From Boswellia sacra (taxonomy: Eukaryota; Streptophyta; Magnoliopsida; Sapindales; Burseraceae): a stretch of 64,000 bases of DNA. The DNA is taken from positions 62,001 through 126,000 of the forward strand of contig SNVD02011224.1 of NCBI GenBank assembly GCA_013180625.2. Reading direction: 5' to 3'. A program made the position numbers and the translations under genes. The notes below the pieces were generated by a model, which was not told the origin of the DNA, did no database searches, and was given only the letters and a program-made list of their open reading frames with translations. Positions 22,754-35,311 of the stretch are shown in pieces (within the stretch, counting starts at the first letter, position 1; every line of letters starts with the position of its first letter).

Positions 22754-25541
22754 ATGGAGAGCTCATCAAGTTTCGGATCTTGGTTGATTTTAGGTCTTTT
22801 ACTCACACTATGGTGTGTTACTCCACAAGCTGAGGCTAGGGCATTTTTTGTTTTTGGGGACTCGCTTGTTGATAATGGCAACAATAACTACCTTGTCACC
22901 ACTGCTCGTGCTGATTCATACCCATATGGAATTGACTATCCAACTCGCAGACCAACTGGCCGTTTCTCAAATGGACTTAGCATCCCTGACATTATCAGTA
23001 AGTTAATCTAGCTAGCTGGTTAAGCTCTAATTCTACTTTAAATATCCTGGTTTCATTTTGACGTATTCTTGTTTCATAAGGTGAGCAAATTGGAATGGAA
23101 CCCACATTGCCATACTTGAGTCCGGAGCTCACAGGAGAAAGGCTTCTTGTTGGTGCCAACTTTGCTTCTGCTGGGATCGGAATTCTTAATGACACTGGAT
23201 TTCAATTTGTAAGTATGACGTTACTCATTCAGTTAATCAATTTTTAGTTCAAGAGGTAATATTATATATATATATATATATAAGCGTTACTTAATCGAAC
23301 TAATATTAATAAATAGCATTATCTTTAAAATATTGCTGCATGTTTGCCATTTTGCAGCTCAATATAATCCGAATCTACAAGCAATTGGAGTACTTTCAGC
23401 AATACCAGGAACGAGTTAGTGCGCTTATTGGAGCTGAGCAGACTCAACGACTAGTAAATGAAGCCCTTGTCCTCATTACGCTTGGTGGCAATGACTTCGT
23501 GAACAATTATTACTTGGTGCCCTTTTCCGCAAGATCTCGCCAGTTTGCTCTTCCGGATTACGTGAGATATCTCATTTCTGAGTACCGCAAAGTTCTACAG
23601 GTAAATTTTTTTATCCCTATCATCAGTTGTTGCACCGCTGTATGGGTTGTCTCTGCTCATGCACGCCACTGGCTGTACTGCAAGTATGCGTTTGTGCAGT
23701 ATCATAAGTACTTTTAACTTCTCATGTCGGGTTCCTTTAATTTATATAATTATTGTTTAATCGGCTTTGTTGTCATGATATAATGGATATAAAATTAAAT
23801 TGAAATAGCAGGAGATAACAAGAGTACAATAATGATGTAGGGACGTATTTATGAACCATATTTATGATAAAGAGTAAGATTTGCTACATAGTTTGTGATG
23901 GAATGATTAATTTGCTTGGTCGGTGAGGTCAACGGTTCACAGCCTAATGGTAACATATCTGAAACAGAAATTTTCTCCTTTTAATTACTATAAGATCCAG
24001 AAATTTAATGATTAAACCATATAGCATCTAAACATATTCAAAATCGGATATTGAAGTACCTTAATTACTGGCATTAATGATTATCACATTTTGTTTCTTC
24101 TACCATGCATATAACTATACTTTGAGTATTTCTTTAAAGAATTCATTTGATAAGCAGCGCTGTTTATTAGGGAAAAAAAAATTTGGCTACGCTTTTTGGA
24201 TAAATATTTCATAGATGTTTCTTGAGCCGTCTGAGTAATTCTTCGTAACACACGTTACTATCGTTCTCTTTAAGTCAAATCTATAGTAAAGAAGGACTTA
24301 ATTTCGACTATTAAAGCATTTTCGGAAGTGGAACAAACACTTCAGAATGTACAATTAAATATTAAAGAACGTAAATTATTAAAGCTCTGAAAATAATAAT
24401 CTTCCCTTATGTTAAATTAATTTACTCGATATATGTAATAAAATATGATTCACAATGCATGCAGAAACTATATGACCTGGGAGCACGTAGGGTTTTGGTG
24501 ACGGGCACCGGACCTTTGGGCTGTGTACCTGCGGAACTGGCCCAGCATAGCACAAATGGCGAATGTGCAGCGGAATTGCAAAGAGCAGCTGGCCTATTTA
24601 ACCCACAACTTGTTGAACTGATAAACCAACTCAACAATGAAATTGGATCAAATGTTTTTGTTGCTGCAAATGCATTTGATATGAACATGGATTTCGTCAG
24701 TAACCCTCAAGCATATGGTAAGTCAATTGATTTAATTTCCATTATTACTTAATATCTAATACTATCTCGGAAGGATCTCCACGACTTGTCGAAAACTCAG
24801 TAAAGAAAGTGAAAAGGATCTTAATACAGAAGAAATTAATTCGTAAGAGTTAGATGCAACAACCAAGAAATTATATATATATATATATATATATAAAATT
24901 CCAAAACAGATATGTGGACGCGGACTAGGACCACTTGTAGAGTAAATGCCATTTATGACTGGTAATCTGCTCTTATAAATGATGTCTCGGCTGGTGGGTC
25001 CCCTAGCAATTTGCAAAGAAATTTATTTGATGCTAGATTTGGAATTAGAATTGGCCCAACTGAAGCTGGAGGGCAAGACTTTTCCCTTATCATAATACTA
25101 AGATTTCACTTGCACTATTAATTGTAATTTTGAATGATTCGAAATTAAATCTTATCATGGTATAAGTTTATTATTTAGTTCAGACTGTCATCTTTTGTTA
25201 GTATTTTTGATGTAATCACATGGTAAATTAAGAAATTAACCTTAAGGTTGCATTAGGTTGCTCATAGCAAAAAGCAGTGACATGCATATGTGTTCCATGG
25301 CTTCACAGGATTTGTTACATCAAAGATAGCTTGTTGCGGACAAGGACCTTACAATGGAATTGGACTCTGCACCATTGCCTCCAACTTGTGCCCCAACCGA
25401 GATGTGTATGCATTCTGGGATCCATTCCATCCATCCGAGAGGGCCAACAGAATCATAGTACAGAAGATCATGACTGGTTCAAGCAAGTACATGAATCCAA
25501 TGAATCTCAGCACGATTATGGCTTTAGATTCCAGGACTTAG
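22754..25541 (+). CDS. GDSL-1: secreted GDSL esterase/lipase, five exons
   Basis: Exons 22754-22997, 23081-23208, 23358-23600, 24465-24717 and 25309-25541, all with GT-AG borders, give 366 residues, the usual length for plant GDSL esterase/lipases. The N-terminus is a hydrophobic signal peptide ending near QAEA. Block I ([14 protein letters not shown]) has the nucleophile Ser, block III (GGNDFVNNY) the oxyanion Asn, and block V (FWDPFHPSE) the catalytic Asp and His. These enzymes hydrolyse ester bonds of lipids or related substrates, often in the cell wall or cuticle; the substrate here is unknown. The sequence is of the type of Arabidopsis LTL1/At5g33370. The ATG at 22673 is in frame but lies about where transcription should start, so 22754 is preferred. 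Intron 3 is long (864 bp). It is a paralogue of GDSL-2 and GDSL-3. Confidence 0.94.
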
Positions 25542-26039
25542 AAAGATATGGTTCCATATTCTTATATAAATGGTGGTGTTATTTTTCATTGTTGAATCTT
25601 AGTTTGAGTTGTTTGTGGTGACATATCAGTTCTATGTCTCTTTTTATGCAGTGGCAAGCATTTGTGGGTTTCTAAATCAATAATGTATAATGGCTTGATA
25701 TATATTATTTGTAACGACCATTAATGGGCCAGATTCTTATTGCTCTCTGTTTGTAATATTCTAAGCATGCATGCTAACTGCTTTTTCTTTTCCCCTGTGG
25801 CCCATGTTGATATTGTACCGATTTTTTTAGTTTTGTTCACCTAAGAGCAATGTCATTTAAAATTTGTAAGTGCGTAGTGATGGGCAACGCGACCTATTTT
25901 GAATTTAGTAAGATTGAGATCATGGTTTCATTAAAGGATTATGTAACATGTGATTAATTGCACTAATTAAAGGAATAAGATATATTGTGATAAAATTATT
26001 CAACATTCCTGAGTTACTCTACAGAATGATCCAAATATA
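25542..26039. other. GDSL-1 3' region
   Basis: 3' untranslated and flanking sequence; an aataatgtataatgg stretch near 25679 could serve as polyadenylation signal. No other feature recognised. Confidence 0.4.
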
Positions 26040-26337
26040 TCCTATGCTATAGTTAACTCCATCACATAGAAAAGATAAGGATCTATATCATAAACATCCA
26101 ATGAGGGAGGCTTGTTATTTCCATCTAAATATTTCTCTAATGGCGCGCTAATTTAATCCAATCGTAAGTATCTTTGCTTACCATAGCTATTTCAATTCTT
26201 TTATTATTCCAACAATAATTAATGTTACAATTTCTTGTTTTTAACCTTGAGGCACGCATGATACTATATAAAGACAATAATTATAATTTCTTGCAACAAA
26301 CATTTCCCTTTCAATCTCCCCGATCTATATCTAATAA
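26040..26337 (+). pseudogene. promoter-side remnant of a duplicated USP-like locus
   Basis: Resembles the DNA upstream of the intact USP-like gene. The stretch caattcttttattattccaa at about 26192 recurs at about 43240, followed in both by caattaatgt-type sequence. The phrase catccaatgaggg..gcttg near 26096 pairs with catccaatgagg..cttgc near 43023. It ends exactly where the outer copia element begins; the rest of the copy resumes beyond that element at 41593. Confidence 0.6.
26333..26337. repeat. target duplication AATAA of the outer copia element, left
   Basis: AATAA directly precedes TGTTGG at 26338 and directly follows the right LTR at 41588-41592. Confidence 0.9.
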
Positions 26338-26420
26338 TGTTGGGATTATAATGGGAAAATATAACAACTCAACTAGCACAAAGAATAATCAAGAAAGAGT
26401 AGAAAAATATAACACAAGAG
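26338..26420 (-). repeat. outer copia left LTR, first part
   Basis: Matches 41144-41226 (tgttggaattataatgggat..). Interrupted after 26420 by the Sirevirus-like element and continues at 36213. Confidence 0.9.
26416..26420. repeat. target duplication AAGAG of the Sirevirus-like element, left
   Basis: Identical to 36208-36212 on the other side of the element. Confidence 0.93.
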
Positions 26421-27320
26421 TGTTAGTTTTTGCAATGTATGGTTAGTTATCACAGACGTAACTGAAACAGTTAAGAATAACGGAACAGAGAATTTTACGT
26501 GGTTCAGCTAACAATCAGCTTACATTCACCGACAACAAGAGTTGCAATCCACTATGTTGTATGTGTTTACACGTGACTTAGGACTCTTTATAGTAATAAC
26601 AACCCGCTTACTCACTAACCTAATTTATGTAACTTGATCACCCTTAATCACAGTCAAAGTCTTTTGCACACTCTTCTGATGGTGCTCTTCACAGATTCGT
26701 CGGATTTAGCTACAATAGTTTAGTTAGATATAACCATGATAACTGTTACGGAATCATGTAATCACTCAATTCTCTTAAGCTTACACAACTCAATAACTTT
26801 CACAAATAAGATCTATGCACATACCCAATGCACATGAGTCATGCACAGTCTAAACAAACACAATCATAACGATTTTACAATGAAAATCATGAAAAACAAA
26901 GACAGTCAAGAGCTCTCAATATTTTCTACACAAAACACCACTCTCTTGCCTTCTTCTTGAGCCTTGAGTGCTTCCCTTTATATAAGCTGCATGAGCAGCT
27001 ATATTATTCATGTAATCAACAATCTTAATCATCGTCAAAATCCTGCAAAACTCAAATAGGATTATTAGATAAATATCAAACAATATAGGAAGTAAAAAGG
27101 CATTATCCTAATTAAACTAGAACACTAGAAAGAATATCCTAATCTAATAAGATACGGTCAATATAAAACTTCTTATTCAACTAGGATATTAAATCAAGTT
27201 ATCCTACTCTAGTTAAAAATACTCTCGATATAAAATATCCAAATTAATGTTTAATCACAAGATGAAAAAAAATAAGTTATGCATTACACATGCATGCCAC
27301 GTGTCACATTAACACTAACA
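26421..27320 (-). repeat. Sirevirus-like element 3' LTR
   Basis: 900 bp, TGTTAG...CTAACA, matching 35312-36207 with scattered substitutions (for example cacagacg here against cacaaacg there). Confidence 0.95.
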
Positions 27321-27332
27321 ATCTCCCCCTTT
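27321..27332 (-). promoter_or_regulatory. polypurine tract of the Sirevirus-like element
   Basis: On the minus strand AAAGGGGGAGAT directly precedes the 3' LTR, the position of the plus-strand priming tract. Confidence 0.85.
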
Positions 27333-28253
27333 GGCATCTTGTGATGAAAACATTCACATATTTCTGTGAACAAAATCCTGCACAGTTAAGTGTAAGACAA
27401 TTGAAAACAAAATGTAAACACTTAGTCAAAAATTCACAAAAACATGAATATCCAGCTTTCAGTTATAACAAACATAACTGAAACAACATAACCAAAATGT
27501 CCAGTATTTGACTAAAACAAATATCAGACAGAGAACATCAACAGCTTGTGATGTCCAAACTGGTCTGCAATAAACTCAAATCAAAATATAAAACCAACAT
27601 AATATCAATTACTCAATCTCACAATCATGCTCAACATCACAAACAATCATGAACTATCACTCCCCTTTAATCAAACATCAAACCTGCAAAACAACACAAT
27701 CATAAACTACATAGTATAACAGTTCAACCACAAATCATGTTCCTGCAAATTTATCAACAAAAAATATTAAATCTGAAGCACAGAAACATAACTTCCATAA
27801 ACTCTACTATACTCTGCTCTAGTCCCCCTTGGTCTCATAACAATTGCCATAAAATAAAGTTCCCAAGCACATAAAAGATAAAGAAAATGTAATAAATTCT
27901 GGTGCAGTTAAGTTTGGTTCAGTTAAATCTGGCAGACTTGCACATAGGCAGCTTTGAAGGCGCAAGATGGTGTTTCTAGCAGTAGTCTTGTAACGGGTAA
28001 GTGTTGGTTTGGGTGAAGTATCAGCAGGAGTTGATGTGGTAGCTTGCTGAGCACTAGTTTTAGTGGAAGTAGCAACAGCAGCAACTGTCTCACGAATATC
28101 TCTAGCTTGTCTCTATGTTATGGTTCCAGTCTTCGAGGAAATGTCCACCAAGGTTTCAGCAGCTTGTTGTATGACATGAGGTGGAGATGTAACAGGAATT
28201 GATGTAGGTTCTAGTGGTTTTGGAGTTTTAGCTACTGACTTTGAAAAAGATTC
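27333..28253. other. element interior between envelope-like gene and 3' LTR
   Basis: Non-coding. The part at 27330-27900 is A-rich and C-poor. The minus-strand reading near 27950-28250 is rich in Thr/Ser/Ala codons and could be the worn C-terminus of the envelope-like gene. Confidence 0.35.
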
Positions 28254-29560
28254 TTAAGCAATTGATTTTGATTGCTTTTTACTCCTTTTCTTATCCTTCC
28301 TCTTCCTTTTCTTCATTGAAGTTTTACCACTTGCTCTACTCTCAAGCTTCTCTTTAAGACCTTGCAGCTTGTCCTTGATAACTTGATTTTCTTGCACAAG
28401 ATCAACTAAAGAGGAAGTGATTAGAGTGAGCTGCTCTGTGATAGATGTCATCTGATCTAGTCTAGGATTTCTCCTCTGTCTGGGCTGTCTCTGAGGTATT
28501 TCCTCCCCATCAGGAACATTTTTAATCCTTGTCATGAAACATTTCTTGATGGCTGGCAGAATTTCTTCAATAATCTCATCATCTTCCAATGCAATCTCAT
28601 TTTGCATCAATAATGCATATATCAAACAAGGCAAAACCGTGAGTTTTTAATGAGATTGATAAGTTGTAATCTAAACAATGTAGTTATACATCCACAATCC
28701 AAGATTAATTGGTCGATTTGTTCAAAGACAGTAAAGAAACTTGGCTCTATCCTCTCTAACTTTATTTTGGTGTGTGGATGGAAACCAATTGAATCGAGTG
28801 ATTTTATGCAACAAACGAATTTCAAAATCAAATGTTTTTTTTATCTATGCCATCATGTGGATCCCAATGAACCTTTCTACTCCTAGTTAGCTCATATGTG
28901 ATTGCACTTATATTCAATTCATTGCCAATAGTAGGCTGAATACCAATAGGAATTTCATAAAATTGGTTTATGGCATTAAGAGAAAATCTGATCAACTTCC
29001 CTCTAATAAACCTTATGATAGTAATAACTCCTAGGATCATCAATGCATGGCAAAATATTGGCATAGAATTCTTGAACAAGATTTTAACAGGAGGAGTTAA
29101 ATTTTTTATCGTCCTCATCCAGTGTCTGAATTCAATCATCTCTCTAAGTTGATAGTTATCAAAGTCATTGACTTTGACAGGCCTCTCCACATGAATTTCC
29201 CTTTTTGAAGTGTATCGCCTAAATCTTTTTTCATTCTCTCGCTTCAAGAATTTGTGACTGCGAGGATTGACACGATCTCGCACCTTAACAAGCATGACAT
29301 TGTCATCCTCACTCATCGCTAGGTCAACTGCAACTGGTGGAGTCGAAGTTAAATCTGGTTCCCTAGTGGATGATTGCGCTGGTTCTGTTAGAGGTGACTG
29401 ATTTGGTTTAATTTCTGGGTCAGCATGTTGTTCTTGTTGAACCTGCTGCTCTTGTTGGCTTGTTTCCTCTTCAGTCGAAGAGTCAGATGATGAAGAAGAG
29501 CTAGTGGTTTAGGGTTTAGTTGAAGAAGATGGAGTTGTAGCTTTACGTTTGGCCAAAATG
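28254..29560 (-). pseudogene. envelope-like third gene of the Sirevirus-like element
   Basis: Reads in the same direction as gag-pol between RNase H and the 3' LTR, the position of env-like genes in plant Sireviruses. The N-terminal part (about 29330-29556) is Ser/Thr/Gln/Glu-rich. The middle (28828-29316) carries the plant retroelement domain recognisable by HVERPVKVND, a Trp-centred stretch and RGKLIRFSLNAINQFYEIPI. A frameshift in a run of eight A residues near 28830 moves the frame, and a second shift near 28630 leads to the C-terminal part (28254-28634), a predicted coiled coil (LVQENQVIKDKLQGLKEKLE) with a Lys/Arg tail. There is an early stop near 29507 and no start codon at the likely beginning. 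Its function in living elements is unproven. Confidence 0.6.
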
Positions 29561-30480
29561 GTTGAAGAGAAAAGAAAGAAGCTTTGCTGCGAGTTAGGGT
29601 TAATAAGGAGATAAAAACAAATATGGAATTTATATAATCAAGTAGTAATATCCAAGTGTGATATAACTAGCACAAAATCCCAATCCAATCTAGATTTTAG
29701 GAATTTAAATTTGAATGAAATTCGTTTTCCAAAAGGATTAAATTCCATGAAAAAGAAAATCTGTATATGTCCATTAATTATGATAATTTCCAAAATAATT
29801 TTTGAAAATCTTCATTAAATAAGACAATTTAAAATCTTATAAAATCACCAAAATCTTTCTGCCACTAAAAAAGCTTTCCCTCAAAACGACCTTACTAACG
29901 TGGCTCACCTTATTAACGCATCAACAAATAAGAAAATAAAATAGAGTCAGACATAAAGCACTAATCTAATGTTATACTGCACATAACTGAAAACTATTAA
30001 ACTTTATATAACTAAAATATATGAACATCAAAGAGTCATTTTAAAACTAAGCATGTATCAGAGCTGATTAAACTCATATTAACATCAATCTTTATCATCT
30101 TAACATACAATTCTGTTGAATGGTCAATATGTGCATGCTTCTTACGCACACGAACATTAATCTCAACAAGAATTATTTTTGTTAAAACCAGTAGCTTTCA
30201 CATGTGAAATGAGGTAGCGCTCTTCCATTAGAGTGGGTTGCCTCAACATATTTCCCAAATACATTGAAGCTACTTTCCAAGGATAGATTTCACACATCAT
30301 AACTGGTAGCCTTCTCTGGTTTTGACATTAAATTACTAGCAAATTTAAATAATCAAAGCAGCTCAATCATGCTTAAATTAAAAAATTGACTAATGATGCT
30401 GTAGATATAAATAACATAACTAAACACAATGTTTATGCAGATAACTGACAAATGCCTATGGCTTTTCTCATTTTTTCAAA
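29561..30480. other. element interior between RNase H and the envelope-like gene
   Basis: AT-rich, non-coding on both strands as far as I can see. It probably contains the 5' untranslated part of the envelope-like transcript. Confidence 0.35.
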
Positions 30481-31860
30481 TCTCAATTATCTAGTGCTTT
30501 AGTAAACAAGTCAACTAGTTGATTCTCGGTAGAGATATGTTCAGTGTAAATTTTTTTGGATTCAACAAGCTCTGTAACGAAATGATGTCTTATATCAATG
30601 TGCTTAGTTTTAGAATGTTGGACTGGGTTTTTTGAGATTTAATTGCACTAGTGTTATCACAAAACAAGGTTATTGAATCTTGATCAATACCATAGTCATT
30701 TATCATTTGTTTCCTCAAAAGTAATTAACTATAGCAGCTTCCAGCGGCAATATTTTCAGCCTTTGCTGTGGATAAAGAGATGTTATTTTGCTTCTTGCTA
30801 TGCCAAGAAACCAGGGTTTTGGCTAAGTAAAAGCAACCACCCGAAGTGCTTTTCCTATCATCTATTTTTCCTGCCCAATCTGCATCACTATAACCTGCAA
30901 GATATGTATTTGTGTCCTTAGTAAACCACATTCCAAAATTAGATGTCCCATGAACATACCTAATAATTCTCTTCACTGCTAATAGATGTAGTTCTTTCGA
31001 ACATGATTGAAAACGAGCATATAAGCCAACACTGAAACTGATATCTGGTCTATTTGTAGTCAGGTATAGGAGACTTCCAATCATGCTCCTGTAAATGCTT
31101 GAATCAACATCATTACCTGTATTCTCTTTTGTTAGCTTGATGTTAGTACTCATAGGAGTTCTAAGTGCCTTGGCCTTGTCTAGTTCGAATTTCTTTTTTT
31201 AACATACTTTGATTGTGAAATAAAAATTCCACTTTCAAGTTGCTTCACTTGTAAACCAAGAAAAAAATTCAACTCACCTGCCATGCTTATCTCGAACTCA
31301 CTTTGCATTAGCTCAAGAAACTCATTAGCCTTGACTTTTTTAGTAGAGTCGAAGACAATATCATCAACATACACTTGAGCAATAATGAAATAAGTTGAAG
31401 CATGTTTAATGAATAAATTTTTATCATTGCTTCCTCTAGTATAGCCTCTTTGAATCAAGAAGTTAGTTAATCTCTCATACCAAGCTCTAGGAGCTTGTTT
31501 CAAATCACATAATGCTTTATGAAGCTTATACATAAAATTTGGATGTTTAGGATCAATAAATCCCTTAGGCTGTTCAACATAAGCATCTTCATCAACATAG
31601 CCATTCAAGAAGGCTATCTTCACATCTATTTGAAACAATTTAAAATTCAACAAACATGCAATAGCAAGTAGCAACAGAACAGATTGCTCAAAGTCAGTCC
31701 CTTCAATTTGAGTGTAACCTTGTGCAACTAATCTAGCTTTGTTTCTAATGACTTCCCATTTTCATCAGTTTTGTTTTTAAAGATCCATTTAGTTACTACA
31801 ACATTTGCATCTTTTGGTCTAGGAACTAACACCCATCTTTGTTTCTTTCAAACTGATTCA
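30480..31860 (-). pseudogene. reverse transcriptase and RNase H of the Sirevirus-like element
   Basis: On the minus strand from about 31860: the RT part reads FQIDVKIAFLNGYVDED, YKLHKALCDLKQAPRAWYE and the catalytic YVDDIVF (31345-31365), then FFLGLQVKQ. A frame change near 31155-31180 leads to the connection and RNase H part with YADWAGK-like YSDADWAGKIDDRKSTSGG and a later active-site stretch. Copia RT copies the element RNA into DNA (family knowledge). Several stops and at least one frameshift make it inactive. Confidence 0.9.
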
Positions 31861-33060
31861 ATTCTTCTTGCATTGCATTTATCCAAACAACTTCTTTTAA
31901 TGCTTCATTGACATTCTTTGGTTCTATTAAAGAGACATAACAAGTATGACTTACCATATTTTTTACCTTGCTTCTTGTTTTCATTATGCTTTATGGACTT
32001 CTAATGATTGATATTGTGGGATGTGCCTTTTGAATCCAAGATGGTGGATCTCTCTTAATACCAACATCTCTTATTTGATTTCTGTCCAGATCAACATTAT
32101 TTAATGGTTCAGTTTTATCTGAGTTAATTGCACTGATTGTATCAGTCATAACTGATTTTGTTTTGCACTCTGCAGTAGTTGAGTTCGAATATTTTATATC
32201 ATTTGCATCCTTCGTCAAACTAATAATCTGTTTTTCCTACTAGTAAACAGAGAAATCATCAGTATCATCAAAAACCACATTGGCTGATTCCATAATGGTT
32301 TCAGATCTCAAGTTATAAACACGATAAGCCTTGCTATTGGTTAAGTATCCAACAAAAACTCCTTCGTCACTTTTGGCATTAAACTTGCCCAATTGCTCCC
32401 TATCATTCAAGATAAAGCACCTACACCCAAAAACATGAAAATATTTGAGGTTCGGTTTTCTTCTTTTCAGAATTTCATAGGGTGTTTGTGTTATTCCAGG
32501 TTGGAAGAACACTCTATTGGAGATATAGCATGCTATGTTGATAGCTTCTGGCCATAGCCTTTTTGTTAGCTTTTTGCTATTCAACATAACCCTTGCCATC
32601 TCTTATAAAGTCCTGTTCTTCCTTTCTACCACTCCATTTTGTTGAGGTGTCTTTAGAGCTGAAAAATCATGATATATACCATGAAATTTACAAAAATCTG
32701 CATAGGAAACATTTTTGAATTCTTTCTCATGATCACTATGAATTCTTATAATTCTACCAATGTTCCTATTTTATTTCTTCTCAAGTTTAACACATAAATT
32801 CCTGAAAACTTCAAATGTATTAGATTTTTCACGAATGAAATCAACCTAAGTAAACCTTAAAAAGTCATCATCAACAACAAAAACATACCTCTTTCCTGCA
32901 ATACTCTCAATTTGCATGGGTCCCATAAGGTCCATATGCAACAAATCTAGAGTCTAAGAGGTGCTAAAGTATGTGCTAGAGCAATGTGATACTCTTATTT
33001 ATATGCCTAGCTAACATGGTCCACAAATACCATTTGGTTTGTCATCAAGAGTAGGAACAC
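31861..33060 (-). pseudogene. integrase of the Sirevirus-like element
   Basis: Minus-strand frames give the integrase core (LLHMDLMGPM, VVDDDFLRF, IHSDHEKEF, then TPQQNGVVERKNRTL) followed by the C-terminal part in 32599-32240 (GCRCFILNDREQLGKFNAKS, VGYLTNSKAYRVYN). Asp, Asp and Glu of the catalytic triad are visible. Stops occur near 32940-33000 and just before the 32599 frame. Confidence 0.88.
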
Positions 33061-33510
33061 CCTTAACTGCTCTGGTCTTAGTTAACTTAACTAAGTCCTT
33101 ATAGTTTATGTGTCCTTACTTTTAGTGCCATAACTCTAAATCTGATATTTTGGCAAAAAAATGCATTAATATTTGTCAACAAATAGCAGTTGTCATTTGA
33201 TCGTGTGCCTTCAAGAATGCAATTTCCATGTTTGTCTAAAACCATGCATCTACTTTTTGTAAATTTCACCTCAAATTGGTCATCACAAATTTGGCTAATG
33301 CTGATTAAATTAGCTTTCAGCCCTTCGACAAACAAAATATTTTTCAACTTAGGTAAACCTTCAACACATAAAGTACCTTTACCTAGCACTTTGCTTTTAG
33401 CTCCATCACCAAACGTGATTGTCCCTTCCTTACAAGATTTGATGTCTTTCAAGAAGTTCTTGTTCCCTGTCATGTGTCCTGAGCATCCACTATCAAAATA
33501 TCAAAAATCA
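33061..33510 (-). pseudogene. aspartic protease region of the Sirevirus-like element
   Basis: The minus strand reads FDSGCSGHMTGN near 33470-33500, the copia protease active-site motif, followed by FGDGAKSKVLGKG and LISISQICD. An in-frame stop lies just before the motif. The protease processes the Gag-Pol polyprotein in active elements. Confidence 0.85.
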
Positions 33511-33602
33511 TTAGCTATGGATTTTAAAGCAGTAAATGCAGTATTGCACATAGTTACCTGTTTCTTATCCTAAACTGGTTGAGTCTTAGGTAACTATCGA
33601 AA

Positions 33603-35251
33603 CTATTTAGATTTCTTATGCAATAAACTCAACAACTTATAACATCCAGGTCTGATGTGACCTTTTACACCACAAAAATAACAAGTAGGAACAAATTTGA
33701 TTACCTTTTTTGGATTGGACTTAAAGGAACTCATGGGTGAGATAAAGACGTATTTACTTTTTGAGTTTTGAGAGCTAGTACTTGAACTTGAACCAGAAAT
33801 GTCAGTTGAAGATTTAATAAAAATTGTTTTGGAAGTTGAAGCAATATTTCCTCCATTGAATCCCAAGCCATGCTTATTTGTGCTTTTTTTTTTCTAAGGC
33901 TTAAAACTTGATTTAATCGCTTAAGTTCATCAATGCACTTATGAGTCTGCAAGTTTAAATCTGAGTTTCTCAATCTCTTCAGTTTTCTGATTTATAAATG
34001 TCTCTAGTTCACTCATGCAGTCTTCAGCATATGCCTTCTCATATATGAGAATTTCTCTCTCTTTCTATAGATTATTGATTTCAGCATTCTGTTTTTCCAT
34101 GTTTCATAAAGTGCATTATAAGCAAGTTGAAGTTCCTCTTGATAATCGGCTTCCTCCTCTGCATCTGTTTCATGACTGTCTGATCTGCTCTACTCAGTTA
34201 TGTCGACACGACTGCTTTGCCTTTATCAGATACGTTACCAGTAAATGCAACAAAGTTACTGGAATGTTCTTCTTTATCAGGTTCAGTTTTTATGTCATCA
34301 CTTATCCATTCTTCTCTTATAATTTGGACACCCAGATTATATATGCCTAAATCCTTTACATTCAAAGCATTGTACTTGGCCTTTCTTATCAAATTTTTCT
34401 TGAATCTTCCTGGCTGGTTCTTTAAGAAACTTCTTTGCATCAAAGTTCTTTACTTTCTAAACTTTTTTAGGATTTTTCTTCTTCATATTCTTCTTCATAT
34501 ATTTGACAAAGTTCTTTGATAAATGCACAATTTGTTCATCATCGAAATCATCACATTCTTTCTTTTCTGAAGCTATAGAAAAAGCAATGCTCTTTTCTTT
34601 CTTCATTGATTTTTGTCCTATCTCATACGCTTGAAGAGAACCAAGTAGTTCATCAGCTCTCACGGTCTTCACGTTATTGCTTTCTTCAATGGTTGTAACC
34701 TTAGGCTGAAATTTATCTGGTAAAGATCTAAGAATCTTTCCTACAATTTTAGCCTCAGAATATTCATCACCAAGCATGTAAGCAACATTAGTTATTTCAC
34801 AAAGTCTAGTATGAAAATTATTTATAGTTTCATCTTCATGCATAGTGAGATTTTCAAACTTTGAAGTCAATGTAAGTAACTTAGAATCCTTTACCTTTTC
34901 TGTACCTTCATGCTTTACCTCAAGAATATCTCATGCTTGCTTAGCAGTTGTGCACTTTGAGATCAACCCAAATTATTGAATGTTGACAGCGTTAAAGATG
35001 ACTTTGATTCCCTTAGAATTCTAGCTTGACAGTCTATATTCAGCTTCAATCCATTCGTTTTTAGGTTTCCCAACTCGTTGTCCAGCTTCATTGGTCTTCG
35101 TTGGTGGTGTCCATCTATGAACAACGCTGGTCCAAACTTTTTCATTATGGGATTTCAAAAAGAACTTCATCTTAACCTTCAAATAGGCGTAATTTCCATC
35201 CTCGAGCAATGGTGGTTGAGTGACTGAACTTCCATTTTGTAGTCCTTCCAT
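33603..35251 (-). pseudogene. gag of the Sirevirus-like element
   Basis: Starts at 35251 with MEGLQNGSSVTQPP; the frame is interrupted after 35021 and resumes. The 34870-34457 stretch holds the UBN2-type capsid core (HEDETINNFHTRLCEI, then GKILRSLPDKFQPKV). A first zinc knuckle reads CFECKGFRHI near 34350, with a stop inside. A second (CYFCGVKGHIRPGC, CX2CX4HX4C) lies at about 33645-33690, just before the protease, an arrangement typical of Sireviruses. Confidence 0.85.
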
Positions 35252-35297
35252 ACCTTCAAAAGAAAAGCTTGATCTACACTAGTATGTCAGTGAACCT

Positions 35298-35309
35298 ACT
35301 CCAATACCA
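35298..35309 (-). promoter_or_regulatory. primer-binding site of the Sirevirus-like element
   Basis: The minus strand TGGTATTGGAGT follows the 5' LTR after two bases and resembles the initiator-Met tRNA complement TGGTATCAGAGC. Confidence 0.8.
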
Positions 35310-35311
35310 AT

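Noticed and set aside
24422..24688. Antisense ORF over GDSL-1 exon 4
   Set aside because: Shadow of the conserved coding exon.
33190..34519. Plus-strand ORFs of 100-127 codons across the Sirevirus-like element
   Set aside because: They are antisense to gag and protease and show no domain.
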